From Corynebacterium kutscheri (GTDB lineage: Bacteria; Actinomycetota; Actinomycetes; Mycobacteriales; Mycobacteriaceae), in NCBI RefSeq assembly GCF_000980835.1, contig NZ_CP011312.1, positions 682,001 through 746,000 of the forward strand: a stretch of DNA of 64,000 nucleotides, read 5' to 3'. The notes beneath the pieces are model-generated. The model made no database searches, had not been told where the DNA came from, and worked only from the letters and a program-made list of their open reading frames with translations. Shown piece by piece: positions 1 through 8,332 of this stretch (positions are counted from its first letter, which is position 1; each line of letters begins with the position of its first letter). The translations under genes and the position numbers were made by a program.

Positions 1-227
1 ATAATTTGTGTATTTTCGACAAAAGGATGCTTATCGATGGCATCAATGAGTGCGATTTTTTCTGCTACCTCTAGGCAATGTTGTTCTCCGGTAGAGCCAC
101 ACAGCAGTACAGATTCCACCCCCTGTGAAAGGCAGAAATCTGCATGTGCCAGAGTTGCTTCGATATTTAGAGACTCATCTTCGTAAAAAGCGGTAGGCAG
201 TGCGATGTGAAACTTGGCATCGATCAT
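1..227 (-). CDS. DapA-family lyase/synthase, N-terminal part only
   Basis: Reading the minus strand from an ATG at 225-227 gives an open frame to the left edge (about 75 codons, no stop). Near residue 45 it carries LLCGSTGEQHCL, which matches the GTTGE phosphate/carboxylate-binding loop of the dihydrodipicolinate synthase/N-acetylneuraminate lyase family, preceded by LPTAF, the usual first strand of the TIM barrel. The catalytic lysine would lie beyond the edge. The family condenses or cleaves pyruvate-derived substrates. Because lysine-pathway dapA normally sits with dapB, this copy beside a queuosine transporter may be a paralogue with another substrate; that is inference. The family call is fairly safe, the substrate unknown. 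Confidence 0.7.
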   Translation of the reverse strand, partial: MIDAKFHIALPTAFYEDESLNIEATLAHADFCLSQGVESVLLCGSTGEQHCLEVAEKIALIDAIDKHPFVENTQI

Positions 228-281
228 GGTTTAAAAATTCTATAGTTTGAGTGTAAGCAATACTTTTTGTAGCAGTATCAC

Positions 282-1010
282 TTATATGGTTTCTACGCCA
301 GTACTAGGCAGTACATGGTAATCCTCGCGATTTTTTACCCATTTAATAACTTGGGTAGTAATTGGAAGCAGGAGTACCTCAATAAGTGTTTTCCATAAAA
401 AACCAACCACAACATAGTTAATAAATGCTGCTGTGGAATTAATGCCAATAACAGAAGCTGCAATAGCGCAGAAAATAAGTGTGTCGCCAAATTCACCAAC
501 AACCGTCGAAGCAATAAGGCGAAGTGATAGTTTTTTCTCTCCACTGCGACGCTTCATGGTAGTAAGCATCCAAGCATTAAGCAGCTGACCGACTAAATAG
601 CCAGCTAAAGAAGCAGCAACAATTTGCGGTACTAGCCCCAAGGTGGCGGCAAAGGCTTCTTGGCCAGTATAGAAATCGGCGGCAGGAAGCCAAATAGCAA
701 TGCCAAAAGTAATAACAGTGAGCAGTGCCATGGAGAATCCTGTATAAATGGCATGCCGAGTAGATTTAAAACCATAGCACTCGGCAAGAACATCGCCGAC
801 AATATAAGCAAGTGGGAAGAGGAAGAAAGCGCCGTCAGTAATGAGTGGACCGAGTTGGACGCCTTTTGTCGCGTTGATATTGGAAAGAATAAATGTGACG
901 ACAAACAACACGACCAACCATGGGTACAAGGAATTTTGTACCGGGATGAATCGGATGCTCTCGCCACGGTGATTATTAACCGTGGTTGCGGTTGCCGATT
1001 TTTTAGACAT
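282..1010 (-). CDS. yhhQ: Queuosine precursor transporter, YhhQ/VUT family
   Basis: A 242-aa integral membrane protein with about six hydrophobic segments. The segment NINATKGVQLG followed by FPLAYIVGDVLAECYG is the hallmark of the YhhQ (QPTR, formerly DUF165) family, which imports queuosine precursors such as preQ0/preQ1 for tRNA modification by Tgt. I place the start at the ATG of MSKKSATA; the open frame extends 20 codons further, but that extension reads as untranslated leader. A 6-bp inverted repeat (1026-1040) lies just upstream. No queuosine synthesis gene or tgt is visible in the window, which fits salvage. Its neighbour is a tRNA-His(GUG), one of the four tRNAs that carry queuosine. 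Confidence 0.85.
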   Translation of the reverse strand: MSKKSATATTVNNHRGESIRFIPVQNSLYPWLVVLFVVTFILSNINATKGVQLGPLITDGAFFLFPLAYIVGDVLAECYGFKSTRHAIYTGFSMALLTVITFGIAIWLPAADFYTGQEAFAATLGLVPQIVAASLAGYLVGQLLNAWMLTTMKRRSGEKKLSLRLIASTVVGEFGDTLIFCAIAASVIGINSTAAFINYVVVGFLWKTLIEVLLLPITTQVIKWVKNREDYHVLPSTGVETI

Positions 1011-1025
1011 GGTCAATATTGTTAC

Positions 1026-1040
1026 ACACAATATTTGTGT
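1026..1040. promoter_or_regulatory. Inverted repeat upstream of yhhQ
   Basis: ACACAA-TAT-TTGTGT is a perfect 6-bp inverted repeat lying 15 bases upstream of the chosen yhhQ start. It could be an operator or a small leader hairpin. It does not match the preQ1 riboswitch consensus. Confidence 0.35.
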
Positions 1041-1110
1041 TTTCGATTTGCTCAGCTGGAAGTACAACACTGCTGGGTAAAATGTTGTGCCTACTAGCTC
1101 TTAATACGGA

Positions 1111-1142
1111 AAACCCCTGGCCTTAAAAGTTAAGACCAGGGG
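1111..1142 (-). terminator. Intrinsic terminator after tRNA-His
   Basis: Arms CCCCTGGCCTTAA (1114-1126) and TTAAGACCAGGGG (1130-1142) pair over 13 bases with one G-U pair and a 3-base loop. On the minus strand the stem is followed by UUUU. It lies directly downstream of tRNA-His and could end an orn-tRNA read-through as well. Confidence 0.8.
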
Positions 1143-1150
1143 CTATTCTA

Positions 1151-1226
1151 GGGGTGGCTGACGGGGCTCGAACCCGCGACACCTAGGATCACAACCTAGT
1201 GCTCTACCAGCTGAACTACAGCCACC
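1151..1226 (-). tRNA. tRNA-His (anticodon GUG)
   Basis: The minus strand folds as a complete cloverleaf: acceptor GTGGCTG/CAGCCAC with an extra 5' G opposite a C discriminator (the histidine G-1 signature), D-arm, anticodon stem CTAGG/CCTAG around loop TTGTGAT with anticodon GTG, and T-arm GCGGGTTCGAGCCCCGT. The CCA end is not encoded. It lies between orn and the transporter gene, with an intrinsic terminator just downstream. Confidence 0.95.
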
Positions 1227-1272
1227 ATCACTGCTTAAGCAGCGAAAACCATATTAGCTTAACTTAGAATAA

Positions 1273-1914
1273 TTACAAAAACTGCTGGTAAGAAGCGATG
1301 GCGCAAGCTTTAGCAGCAGCGCAATCCTCAGCTGTTGGCTCGGCAATCAACATAGCTTGACGGTAATAGGCAAGCTCACGAATACTTTCAATGATATCGG
1401 CCAATGCTCGGTGAGCAAGACCTTTTTCGGGTTGATGATAATAAACCTGTGGCTGCCACCTTCGAGCCAACTCTTTTAAGGAGCTAACATCTACCATTCG
1501 GTAGTGCAATGCTTGATCTAGGCGAGGCATATATTCGCGGATAAAAGACCGATCGGTAGCAATTGAATTGCCCGCTAACGGTGCTGGATGCGCTGGATCA
1601 CAATGTTTTTCAATAAGTGCCAGAACAGCATCTTCGGCTTCCTGAAGAGCTAGAGAGCTAGCACGTATTTCGTCGATAAGCCCAGAAGAAGTATGCATAT
1701 CGGTAACAAAATTATCCATTTCAGCAAGTTCTTCTTCGCTGACATGAATAACTAAGTCAAGGCCTTCGCCAATAATATTAAGATCGGCATCGGTAACTAC
1801 GGCAGCTATTTCTACGATGCGGTGACGATGAATATCAAGCCCGGTCATCTCCAGATCAATCCAGACCAAACGATCATTTTTGGCTGTGTTTTTCTCAGTG
1901 TTTGTCTCGGTCAT
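1273..1914 (-). CDS. orn: Oligoribonuclease
   Basis: A 213-aa DEDDh 3'-5' exoribonuclease that degrades 2-5 nt RNA fragments and pGpG-type dinucleotides in the cytoplasm, the last step of mRNA decay. Visible motifs: exonuclease [11 protein letters not shown] near residue 18 (D and E metal ligands), the central [10 protein letters not shown] segment containing the second Asp, and [10 protein letters not shown] near the C-terminus with the catalytic His and last Asp. The length is normal for the family. It starts only 2 bases after the stop of cmrA, so the two are almost certainly co-transcribed and coupled; the cmrA-orn neighbourhood is also found in mycobacteria. Confidence 0.96.
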   Translation of the reverse strand: MTETNTEKNTAKNDRLVWIDLEMTGLDIHRHRIVEIAAVVTDADLNIIGEGLDLVIHVSEEELAEMDNFVTDMHTSSGLIDEIRASSLALQEAEDAVLALIEKHCDPAHPAPLAGNSIATDRSFIREYMPRLDQALHYRMVDVSSLKELARRWQPQVYYHQPEKGLAHRALADIIESIRELAYYRQAMLIAEPTAEDCAAAKACAIASYQQFL

Positions 1915-1916
1915 TT

Positions 1917-2717
1917 TTATCCCATCTTTTTATAAAACCAACCCATGACCGGAGAAAGTACGGCGGTTGGGGCAACAGCTGAAATAACGTTCATAGCTTT
2001 AGATAACGGCCCTGGAACTACGCGGCGCTGATTTCTTGCCATGGCAGCAAGGGTTTCAGCGGAGCATGATTCGTAGGTAGTCCATAAGAAATCAGGTACT
2101 GCCTTATCAACTACCGATTGCTTATCAGCAGGTGTAACTGCTTCCCGCACAGGGCCTGGTGCGAGCAGAGTACAACTTACGCCAGTTTTTTTCAGTTCGT
2201 AGTGCAGTGCTTCAGTAAAGGAATTGACTCCGGCTTTGGTGAACACATAGGTAGCATTATTAGGAATTGGTACATTGCCAGCGGCAGAACCAACATTACA
2301 AATAGCGCCTTCTTTACGTTCGATCATTCCCGGAAGTACTGCATGAGTTAATTCAAAAACTGCACGAGCATTAAGTTCAAATTGCATGGACTCATATGTC
2401 CAGTCCTGATTAATAAAAGGTCCGAAGCTAGCAATACCAGCAGAATTAACCAAAATATTAATTTCTCGCTTGTTAATGGCTTCGATAAGTTCACCACGTT
2501 GCTCAGCATCAGCTAAATCACAAGGGAAAACTTCGACCGTAACTTTGTAATCTTGTTCCAATTGTTGGGCTAAATCAGAAAGAATATCTTGCCGACGCGC
2601 CACCAAGATAAGGTGATAGCCCATTTTTGCTAGATCTTTAGCCATTGCCATGCCAATACCTTGACTCGCACCGGTGATTAGCGCGCGAGAATCAGCGCGG
2701 GGGATAGGTAATGACAT
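1917..2717 (-). CDS. cmrA: SDR family oxidoreductase, probable mycolate reductase CmrA
   Basis: A 266-aa short-chain dehydrogenase with Rossmann motif TGASQGIG near residue 16, NSAG near 92, and a catalytic Ser...Tyr-x3-Lys set (GSAAG, then YVFTKAG). In Corynebacteriales the SDR next to orn corresponds to CmrA (Rv2509 in M. tuberculosis), which reduces the beta-keto group of newly condensed mycolate esters to the mature beta-hydroxy acid at the cell envelope. Assignment rests on family, length and the conserved cmrA-orn neighbourhood. The start has a strong AAGGAG site 7 bases upstream. Alternative: an unassigned SDR; the context makes that less likely. Confidence 0.8.
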   Translation of the reverse strand: MSLPIPRADSRALITGASQGIGMAMAKDLAKMGYHLILVARRQDILSDLAQQLEQDYKVTVEVFPCDLADAEQRGELIEAINKREINILVNSAGIASFGPFINQDWTYESMQFELNARAVFELTHAVLPGMIERKEGAICNVGSAAGNVPIPNNATYVFTKAGVNSFTEALHYELKKTGVSCTLLAPGPVREAVTPADKQSVVDKAVPDFLWTTYESCSAETLAAMARNQRRVVPGPLSKAMNVISAVAPTAVLSPVMGWFYKKMG

Positions 2718-2758
2718 ATTAAGGCTCCTTAGCTAGGGGATCTTTATCTGTGCTCATC

Positions 2759-4129
2759 TTAGCCGGTTACCGCATCTCGGATAGCTTCCAGTGCGCGCGT
2801 TAAGGTGAGATCGTCGTGAAGCCCAAAACCAAAGACAATTCCATCAACGCGCTCTTTGAAATTAGTACCACCCCAATAGTCTTCCAGCGCAGTGAGCTGA
2901 AAACCTGCTTGTGCACAATAGTTAATTACGTGTTGACTATTGCACAGCAACACAGCATGCAAACCGCCACTAATAGGTAATAACGTGGTGTTTTCTAATG
3001 ATCCTAAAAGTGAAACCACCATATCCCTGCGGCGGCGGTAAATTCTGCGGAGCCGTTGGGTGCGCCGTCGTAATGCTCCTTGGTGAAGATAATAGGAAAG
3101 TGCACGCTGTGTAATTGCTGATACTGGTTGGCCTAGTGTTTGTCGGTGGGTAGAAAGTTGTTGCAGCAATAACGGCGGAACAATAATAAAACCACACGAT
3201 AATCCAGGGCTTAGTAGTGTGGAAAAGGTACCAAGCAAAATAGTGCGTTCAGGAGCAATCGTAGCTAAAGAGGGAAGCGGTTGACCGGTATAACGCAGCT
3301 CGGAGTCGAAATCATCTTCTACCAGCCACGTATTTGTACGTGCTGCCCATTGTGCTAACTGTGTGCGAGTTTGTGCGCTAAGACTACCGCCTTGTGGATA
3401 CTGGTGGCTTGGGGTCAGTACTGCAACATCAATATGTGGATCAAGCTTATCGACGTCAATCCCTTGCCTCGTGGTGGGGATATCAATAATTTTGTGTCCT
3501 AATGCATAAGGTATTCCGCGTAACCCTGGATATCCAGGTGATTCTAATCCCACAATTGTGTTTCTACCTAGGCAAGTTAGGATGAGCGAAAGCCCCTCTC
3601 TAGCTCCGGCGGTAATGATGACTTGGGCGGGATCAATAAGTACCCCACGCATGTGACGGACATGTTCTGCTATCTCGTAGCGCAGTTGATTATCGCCAAG
3701 TAATGGACACGTGCTGGGATCAGTAGCAGCTTCCCGCCAAGCGCTACGCCACGAGGAATCAACAATTTTTGTGATGTCTGGCATTCCCGGCGAAAGCGAA
3801 ATGAGCGTATTTTTGGGATTTTCAGGAATCGTTGAGATAGGTGTAGTACCTGGGGTAACACTTAAAAGTTGCGGATTAATCTGACTACCCGAACCATGCG
3901 CGGTAATGATGTATCCTTCGGCTAGAAGTTGGTCATAAGCAGTGACAACACTGCCTCGCGAAACACCTAATTGTGCTGCTAGAGACCGTGAAGAAGGCAG
4001 ATGATCGCCGGGGCTAAGCAAACCTTGAGTAACTAAGCCGCGTATTTGTTCACAAATTTGTGCAGGAATACGTAGCGGACTTTCTGGGAAATAAACAATC
4101 GGAAGTTCGGCAACAAGATCAGGGCGCAT
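2759..4129 (-). CDS. pdxR: PdxR, MocR/GntR-type regulator of vitamin B6 synthesis
   Basis: About 456 aa. Residues near 20-85 form a GntR winged helix (SSRSLAAQLGVSRGSVVTAYD), followed by a fold-type I aminotransferase-like domain with SPGYPG and VEDDFDSELRY in the PLP pocket. MocR proteins of this type sense pyridoxal phosphate and activate pdxST while repressing themselves. It is divergent from pdxS, with a PdxR-type box between the genes. The open frame also allows an upstream ATG at 4147. I prefer the ATG at 4127-4129 because a CATACT -10 hexamer ends about 7 bases before it, suggesting a leaderless mRNA (inference). The aminotransferase-type PLP pocket probably senses rather than catalyses. 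Confidence 0.88.
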   Translation of the reverse strand: MRPDLVAELPIVYFPESPLRIPAQICEQIRGLVTQGLLSPGDHLPSSRSLAAQLGVSRGSVVTAYDQLLAEGYIITAHGSGSQINPQLLSVTPGTTPISTIPENPKNTLISLSPGMPDITKIVDSSWRSAWREAATDPSTCPLLGDNQLRYEIAEHVRHMRGVLIDPAQVIITAGAREGLSLILTCLGRNTIVGLESPGYPGLRGIPYALGHKIIDIPTTRQGIDVDKLDPHIDVAVLTPSHQYPQGGSLSAQTRTQLAQWAARTNTWLVEDDFDSELRYTGQPLPSLATIAPERTILLGTFSTLLSPGLSCGFIIVPPLLLQQLSTHRQTLGQPVSAITQRALSYYLHQGALRRRTQRLRRIYRRRRDMVVSLLGSLENTTLLPISGGLHAVLLCNSQHVINYCAQAGFQLTALEDYWGGTNFKERVDGIVFGFGLHDDLTLTRALEAIRDAVTG

Positions 4130-4155
4130 GATGCGAGTATGACACAAAACAATTT

Positions 4156-4166
4156 AAAGTGGACTA
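4156..4166 (+). promoter_or_regulatory. PdxR box in the pdxR-pdxS divergent promoter
   Basis: AAAGTGGACTA matches the C. glutamicum PdxR motif as I remember it (AAAGTGGW, optional T, CTA). It covers the -35 area of pdxS, whose likely -10 is TATAGT at 4178-4183. On the other strand it lies near the -35 position of pdxR. This placement fits activation of pdxST and autorepression. Confidence 0.65.
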
Positions 4167-4227
4167 GTGCAATTGCCTATAGTTTGGATCTTTTATGAAC
4201 CACTTTTTCTTTGGCAGCATAGTTGGC

Positions 4228-5169
4228 ATGACTCAAGACACTTTTTCTACTGATTTTTATGCCTCTTCTACCAGTGCGGTTTCTTCTGGTGCTACTGCAA
4301 CCACTCAAGTCCGACGTGGACTAGCTGAAATGCTTAAAAATGGTGTCATTATGGATGTGGTGACACCTGAGCAAGCCAAAATTGCCGAAGACGCAGGTGC
4401 TAGTGCTGTGATGGCCTTGGAACGAGTACCCGCTGATATTCGCGCTCAAGGTGGTGTAGCACGTATGAGCGATCCCGATCTGATTGAAGGAATTGTTAAT
4501 GCCGTATCTATCCCGGTTATGGCAAAAGCTCGCATTGGTCACTTTGTGGAGGCACAGATTTTAGCCGAACTAGGCGTTGATTTTATCGATGAATCTGAGG
4601 TGCTCAGTCCTGCTGATTACACACACCACATCAATAAATGGGATTTTGAGGTGCCTTTTGTTTGCGGTGCTACCAATTTAGGGGAAGCTTTGCGACGTAT
4701 TACCGAAGGCGCTGCTATGATTCGCTCCAAAGGCGAAGCTGGCACCGGTGATGTTTCTGAAGCTGTTCGCCATTTGCGTACTATCCGCGGTGAAATAAAC
4801 AAGCTAAGCAGCATGGCAGAAGAAGAGCTTTTTGTCGCAGCAAAAGAAATCGGTGCCCCCTATGATTTAGTTGCCGAAGTAGCTCATACCAAAAAATTAC
4901 CAGTACCACTTTTTGTTGCCGGCGGGGTAGCAACACCTGCTGACGCAGCCTTGGTACGACAAATGGGAGCTGAAGGCGTTTTTGTTGGTTCCGGAATTTT
5001 TAAATCTGGTAACCCAGTTGCCCGTGCCGCAGCAATTGTTAAAGCAGCAACGCTTTTCGACGATCCACGCAGCCTGGCTGAAATCAGTCGTGGCCTTGGC
5101 GAAGCCATGGTGGGAATCAATGTTGCTGATGTTGCTGTTCCACACCGACTCGCTCAGCGTGGTTGGTAA
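4228..5169 (+). CDS. pdxS: Pyridoxal 5'-phosphate synthase subunit PdxS
   Basis: About 313 aa (beta/alpha)8 synthase that builds PLP from ribose 5-phosphate, glyceraldehyde 3-phosphate and ammonia supplied by PdxT; twelve PdxS bind twelve PdxT. Characteristic stretches: [35 protein letters not shown] (catalytic lysine), [11 protein letters not shown] (second lysine and phosphate loop) and FVGSGIFKS. An ATG 33 bases upstream is in frame, but MTQDTF at 4228 gives the usual length. The stop is followed at once by the pdxT ATG, so the two are translationally coupled. Confidence 0.97.
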   Translation: MTQDTFSTDFYASSTSAVSSGATATTQVRRGLAEMLKNGVIMDVVTPEQAKIAEDAGASAVMALERVPADIRAQGGVARMSDPDLIEGIVNAVSIPVMAKARIGHFVEAQILAELGVDFIDESEVLSPADYTHHINKWDFEVPFVCGATNLGEALRRITEGAAMIRSKGEAGTGDVSEAVRHLRTIRGEINKLSSMAEEELFVAAKEIGAPYDLVAEVAHTKKLPVPLFVAGGVATPADAALVRQMGAEGVFVGSGIFKSGNPVARAAAIVKAATLFDDPRSLAEISRGLGEAMVGINVADVAVPHRLAQRGW

Positions 5170-5733
5170 ATGCTTATTGGCATTCTTGGCCTACAAGGTG
5201 GAATTGAAGAACATGAACATATATTCCATCGACTATCGGTATCAACGCACCGGGTACGTACCCCAGCTGATCTAGCTGGACTAGACGGGCTTGTTCTTCC
5301 GGGTGGTGAATCTAGTGTGATGGCAAAACTTGCTGAACAACTAGGACTTTTTAATCCACTACAAAAACTAATTAACGACGGACTACCGGTATTTGCTACC
5401 TGTGCTGGGTTAATTTTGCTTGCTACTAAGCTGGATAATCCGGCACCAGGGCAGAAAAATTTGGCGGTGGTGGATATGGTGGTGCGTCGAAACGCTTTTG
5501 GTAATCAACGCAATTCTTTTGAGCACGATCTTGAGGTGTTAGGGGTAACCATGCGACCTACCTTTATTCGGGCACCGGAGGTAATCAGTGTTGGTGCCGG
5601 GATAGATGTTATTGCCAAGATAGACGGCAGAATTGTTGGAGTAAAGCAGGACAAAATATTGGGTTTAAGTTTCCATCCAGAGCAAGTAGGAGATTATCGG
5701 CTGCACCAGTTATGGCTCGAAGAAATCCTCTAG
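5170..5733 (+). CDS. pdxT: Pyridoxal 5'-phosphate synthase glutaminase subunit PdxT
   Basis: 187-aa class I glutamine amidotransferase. LPGGESSVMAKL near residue 45 is the oxyanion loop, ATCAGLILLA near 80 carries the nucleophile Cys, and LSFHPEQVGD near 170 supplies the His/Glu of the triad. It hydrolyses glutamine and channels ammonia to PdxS. It begins immediately after the pdxS TAA with no spacer. No other gene follows in this operon: the next 360 bases are non-coding. Confidence 0.97.
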   Translation: MLIGILGLQGGIEEHEHIFHRLSVSTHRVRTPADLAGLDGLVLPGGESSVMAKLAEQLGLFNPLQKLINDGLPVFATCAGLILLATKLDNPAPGQKNLAVVDMVVRRNAFGNQRNSFEHDLEVLGVTMRPTFIRAPEVISVGAGIDVIAKIDGRIVGVKQDKILGLSFHPEQVGDYRLHQLWLEEIL

Positions 5734-6096
5734 TGATACCTATTTGTTTATAGCTAAAACAAATGTAATGCCACATTGAAAATTACTAGCGCAGTACAAC
5801 CAGATAAATACCAAATAAATACTGTGTTTGATAAGGCAATAGTCGAAAAATATCGGCTAAACATATGTGATTATTTATGCCGCTGCACATATGTGATTAT
5901 TTATGCCGCTGCACATATGTGATTATTTATGCCGCTGCCTTAATTTTTAACAAATTGAGAAGTATAAGACATAGAAAACAAGTTTTAATTGCTGTCAGAA
6001 GATTTTTTATACCAGGATTTTTTAAGATGCGTGTTTTCTGTAGCAGAAATAAGCAGCTTGTCTTTCTGTGGGACTTAATTAAACAAAGAGGTAATA
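5734..6096. other. Non-coding region after pdxT
   Basis: 363 AT-rich bases. A weak hairpin (ATTTGTT...AACAAAT, about 5742-5763) may end the pdxST transcript. Three 26-bp tandem repeats occupy 5861-5938. No supported gene was seen; the 77-codon open frame across the repeats has no ribosome site and is probably spurious. Confidence 0.6.
5861..5938. repeat. Three perfect 26-bp tandem repeats
   Basis: Three contiguous identical copies at 5861-5886, 5887-5912 and 5913-5938. Each unit starts with the perfect palindrome ACATATGT, continues GATTATTTATG and ends CCGCTGC. There are no spacers, so this is not a CRISPR. The array lies about 160 bases upstream of the rclA-like pseudogene and could be a set of operators or a slippage-prone minisatellite. 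Confidence 0.95.
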
Positions 6097-7380
6097 ATGG
6101 AACATTTTGATTTGCTTGTTGTTGGTGGCGGTAAAGCCGGTAAATCCCTAGCTATGGCTCAAGCTAAAAAGGGCTAGAATCTGGCTATGGTGGAGCGTCA
6201 GTACGTTGGCGGAACCTGTATTAATGTCGCTTGTATTCCAACAAAATCCTTAGTTGCATCTGCGCGGTGGATTCGTGACGCGCGAACCGACTCTCTTTTT
6301 GGGGTATCCGGTACCCAAGACGCAACGATAAACCTTAGTGCCTTGCGTGCACATAAAGAAGGCATTGTCGACGCAATGGTGGATGCACATGAAAAAATGT
6401 TTTCTGCACCTGGTCTTGATTTCATTCGGGGTGAAGCACAATTTATTGCTGATAAAACCGTGGAAGTAGCTACTGAAGACGGGAATAGTCGCACCATTAC
6501 CGCTGATCGAATTCTAGTAAACCTGGGATCGCGCCCATTGCTTCCACCAATCGACGGACTAGCAGACTCCGGTGCCTGGACTTCTGAAGATATTTTAAGG
6601 TTAGAAAGAATTCCAGAAACCCTCACCATTATTGGGGGCGGGTATATTGGTGTCGAATTTGCCCAAATCATGGCGGATTTTGGCAGCAAAGTTACCCTGA
6701 TTGCAGACACTGAGCATATTTTTCCGCGAGAAGATGCTGATGCAGCTGCTGAGGTTGCCGCGGGTCTGAAAGATTCCGGCGTACAAATTTTATATTCTGT
6801 GCGTGCTGAAAAAGTTACCGGACACGTTGGCGAAGCTGCTGATTCAGTATCAGTACATTTAAGTGATGGAACGCAGGTACATTCTGCTGCACTCCTTGTG
6901 GCCACAGGGCGAGTCCCCAATACAGATCAAGTTGGCCTCGAAGCGGCAGGAATCGACGTAGATGATCGTGGGATGATTATCGTTGATCAGTATCAGCGTA
7001 CCAGTGCAGATGGTGTGTGGGCAGCCGGGGATAGTGCAGATACACCAATGTTTACTCATGCCTCCTGGCATGATTTCCGAGTTATCCGAGCTCAATTCGA
7101 TGACGAAGACACACAGTTTAGGTCAACCACTGGTAGGAACATTCCTTATGCAGTGTTTACCGCTGTGGAATTAGCACGCATTGGTCTTTCAGAAAAAGAA
7201 GCTGTTGAATCTGGATTAGCGGTGCGCATAGCAAAAATACCGGCTAATGCTATCCCTAGGGCAAAGGCAATGCGCGTTCAGCATGGTTTATGGAAGGCTA
7301 TCGTCGATGAGCATACTGACAAAATTCTCGGCGTGAACTTGGTTGGACCGCAATCTGGCGAAGTATTCGCTGTGATACAT
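6097..7380 (+). pseudogene. rclA-like pyridine nucleotide-disulfide oxidoreductase, broken
   Basis: The true start is the ATG at 6097 behind AAAGAGG. The frame reads the FAD-binding segment LVVGGGKAGKSLA, then hits TAG at 6175-6177, then continues in the same frame. The redox-active site GGTCINVACIPTK, the NAD-binding GGGYIGVEFA and the C-terminal NIPYAVFT and AIPRAK stretches resemble E. coli RclA (reactive-chlorine resistance flavoprotein) more than mycothione reductase. The last recognisable residues are LVGPQSGEV, about 55 short of the family's end, where decayed IS3 sequence takes over. A re-start at 6187 would lack the FAD-binding glycines, so I consider the gene dead. Only the family call is firm; RclA function is inferred from similarity recalled by eye. 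Confidence 0.85.
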
Positions 7381-7510
7381 TTCGGTTTTCAGATGCCCGA
7401 AGAAAAATCTCCATAGCCACATTGTCATAGCAGTCACCCTTATGTGACATGGACTGAATATCACTGACCCACACCATGTTTGGCTTATCAGGGTTAATTT
7501 TTCCGATCCA
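7345..7510 (-). pseudogene. IS3-family transposase orfB remnant
   Basis: Only the ends of the DDE integrase core remain: MVWVSDI with the first Asp and DCYDNVAME with the final Glu, fused through a large internal deletion, followed by a frameshift before GHLKTEMYH. The middle Asp is gone, so the protein would be inactive. Confidence 0.8.
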
Positions 7511-8056
7511 ACGCATTTTTCGCAATGTGGCTGATAGTACCGCTGATAGTACCTTTGTACGAGTTATATTTCTTTTTAAGCCGAACCTTAGATTTAAGTT
7601 CCGCATTTTTTAAGTAGGTGTTTTCCGCACGCAGTTTCGCTACTTCACGACGAAGTTTGTCTTGCTCTGTCAACAGCTTCGCAGGCTTACTGCCTTTCGC
7701 AGCATCCCTTCGGCTTTGGACGTAGCGCTTTATCACTACCTTTAGGCCACACCTGCGCCCAATCGGCAACGAGTTGGGGTGATGACAAACCGAATTCACG
7801 GGCAAGCTCCATTTTTGAACTTGCCAGAGTTGAAACGATCAACAACTTCCTTCTTTACATCGAAGGAATATCGCTGCTTAGTTGGTTTTTCCACAAAACA
7901 TAGTCTGCCATGAAGTTTGAACCGATATTCAAGTACTCGTACCGGATTAGGGCTAGCCCGATATGGTGTTCTGCTTCTTTATAACCCATACCTTGTTCAA
8001 ATAATTCAACAAGCTGGTTTCGCTGATTTTTTGCTTAATGAGCTTCGTTTACTCAC
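7494..8056 (-). pseudogene. IS3-family transposase orfA remnant
   Basis: OrfA supplies the helix-turn-helix and leucine-zipper part of the OrfAB transposase made by frameshifting. At least two frameshifts separate its N-terminal SKRSSLSKK, the QLVELFEQG helix and the VVDRFNSGKFK stretch from the C-terminal coiled coil (LRREVAKLRAENTYL). Not translatable as one protein. Confidence 0.8.
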
Positions 8057-8080
8057 AGGGATACTTCCTGTTCGTTAGTA

Positions 8081-8332
8081 TTTGTTTTCTTAGTCCAATT
8101 AACAAGGAGCAGTTCATTTATACCTTGGAGAAGGAATGCTTTTAGTCTGCGGAAGAGGTTTTATTTTTGATGGTTATTCAGTTAATAAAAGTTAAAATTT
8201 CATCTTTAGTTATTTATTATATTTTTCTTAGGAAAATTTTAGTTTTTATTTAAGATGTTGTAATCTTTCGTATTGTTCATATTTGGACATTTACTTTCTA
8301 TTTTCCTACTTTTGGTTAAGGACGGTTTTCTT
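8081..8332. other. Non-coding AT-rich leader of the first small secreted protein
   Basis: About 250 bases without a supported gene. The last 60 bases (CGTATTGTTC..., then a run of pyrimidines before the start codon) resemble the leader of the second paralogue at about 9090-9151, so the promoter/leader appears to have been duplicated with the gene. Confidence 0.5.

Larger units (their letters stand above)
7345..8080 (-). mobile_element. Decayed IS3-family insertion sequence
   Basis: On the minus strand, orfA remnants run from a GTG at 8056 downwards: SKRSSLSKK, then after a frameshift QLVELFEQGMGYKEAE (helix-turn-helix), then KPTKQRYSFDVKKEVVDRF, then RDAAKGSKPAKLLTEQDKL and a leucine-rich coiled coil ending near 7600. 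OrfB remnants follow: KPNMVWVSDI (first catalytic Asp) joined directly to QSMSHKGDCYDN and AMEIF (catalytic Glu), so about 100 residues including the second Asp are deleted near 7453; after another frameshift it reads GHLKTEMYHSEYFA to about 7350. Terminal inverted repeats were not found. The element cannot transpose and its end forms the broken 3' end of the rclA-like gene. Confidence 0.85.

Noticed and set aside
1010..1110. preQ1 riboswitch in front of yhhQ
   Set aside because: The leader lacks the small pseudoknot consensus; only a simple inverted repeat is present.
5861..5938. CRISPR-like repeat array
   Set aside because: The three repeats are contiguous, without spacers, and no cas gene is near.
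5877..6110. 77-codon frame across the tandem repeats
   Set aside because: Its sequence is the translation of the repeats, it has no ribosome site and it overlaps the start of the rclA-like gene.
6187..7416. Functional oxidoreductase starting at the internal ATG
   Set aside because: It would lack the FAD-binding glycine motif and the normal C-terminus.
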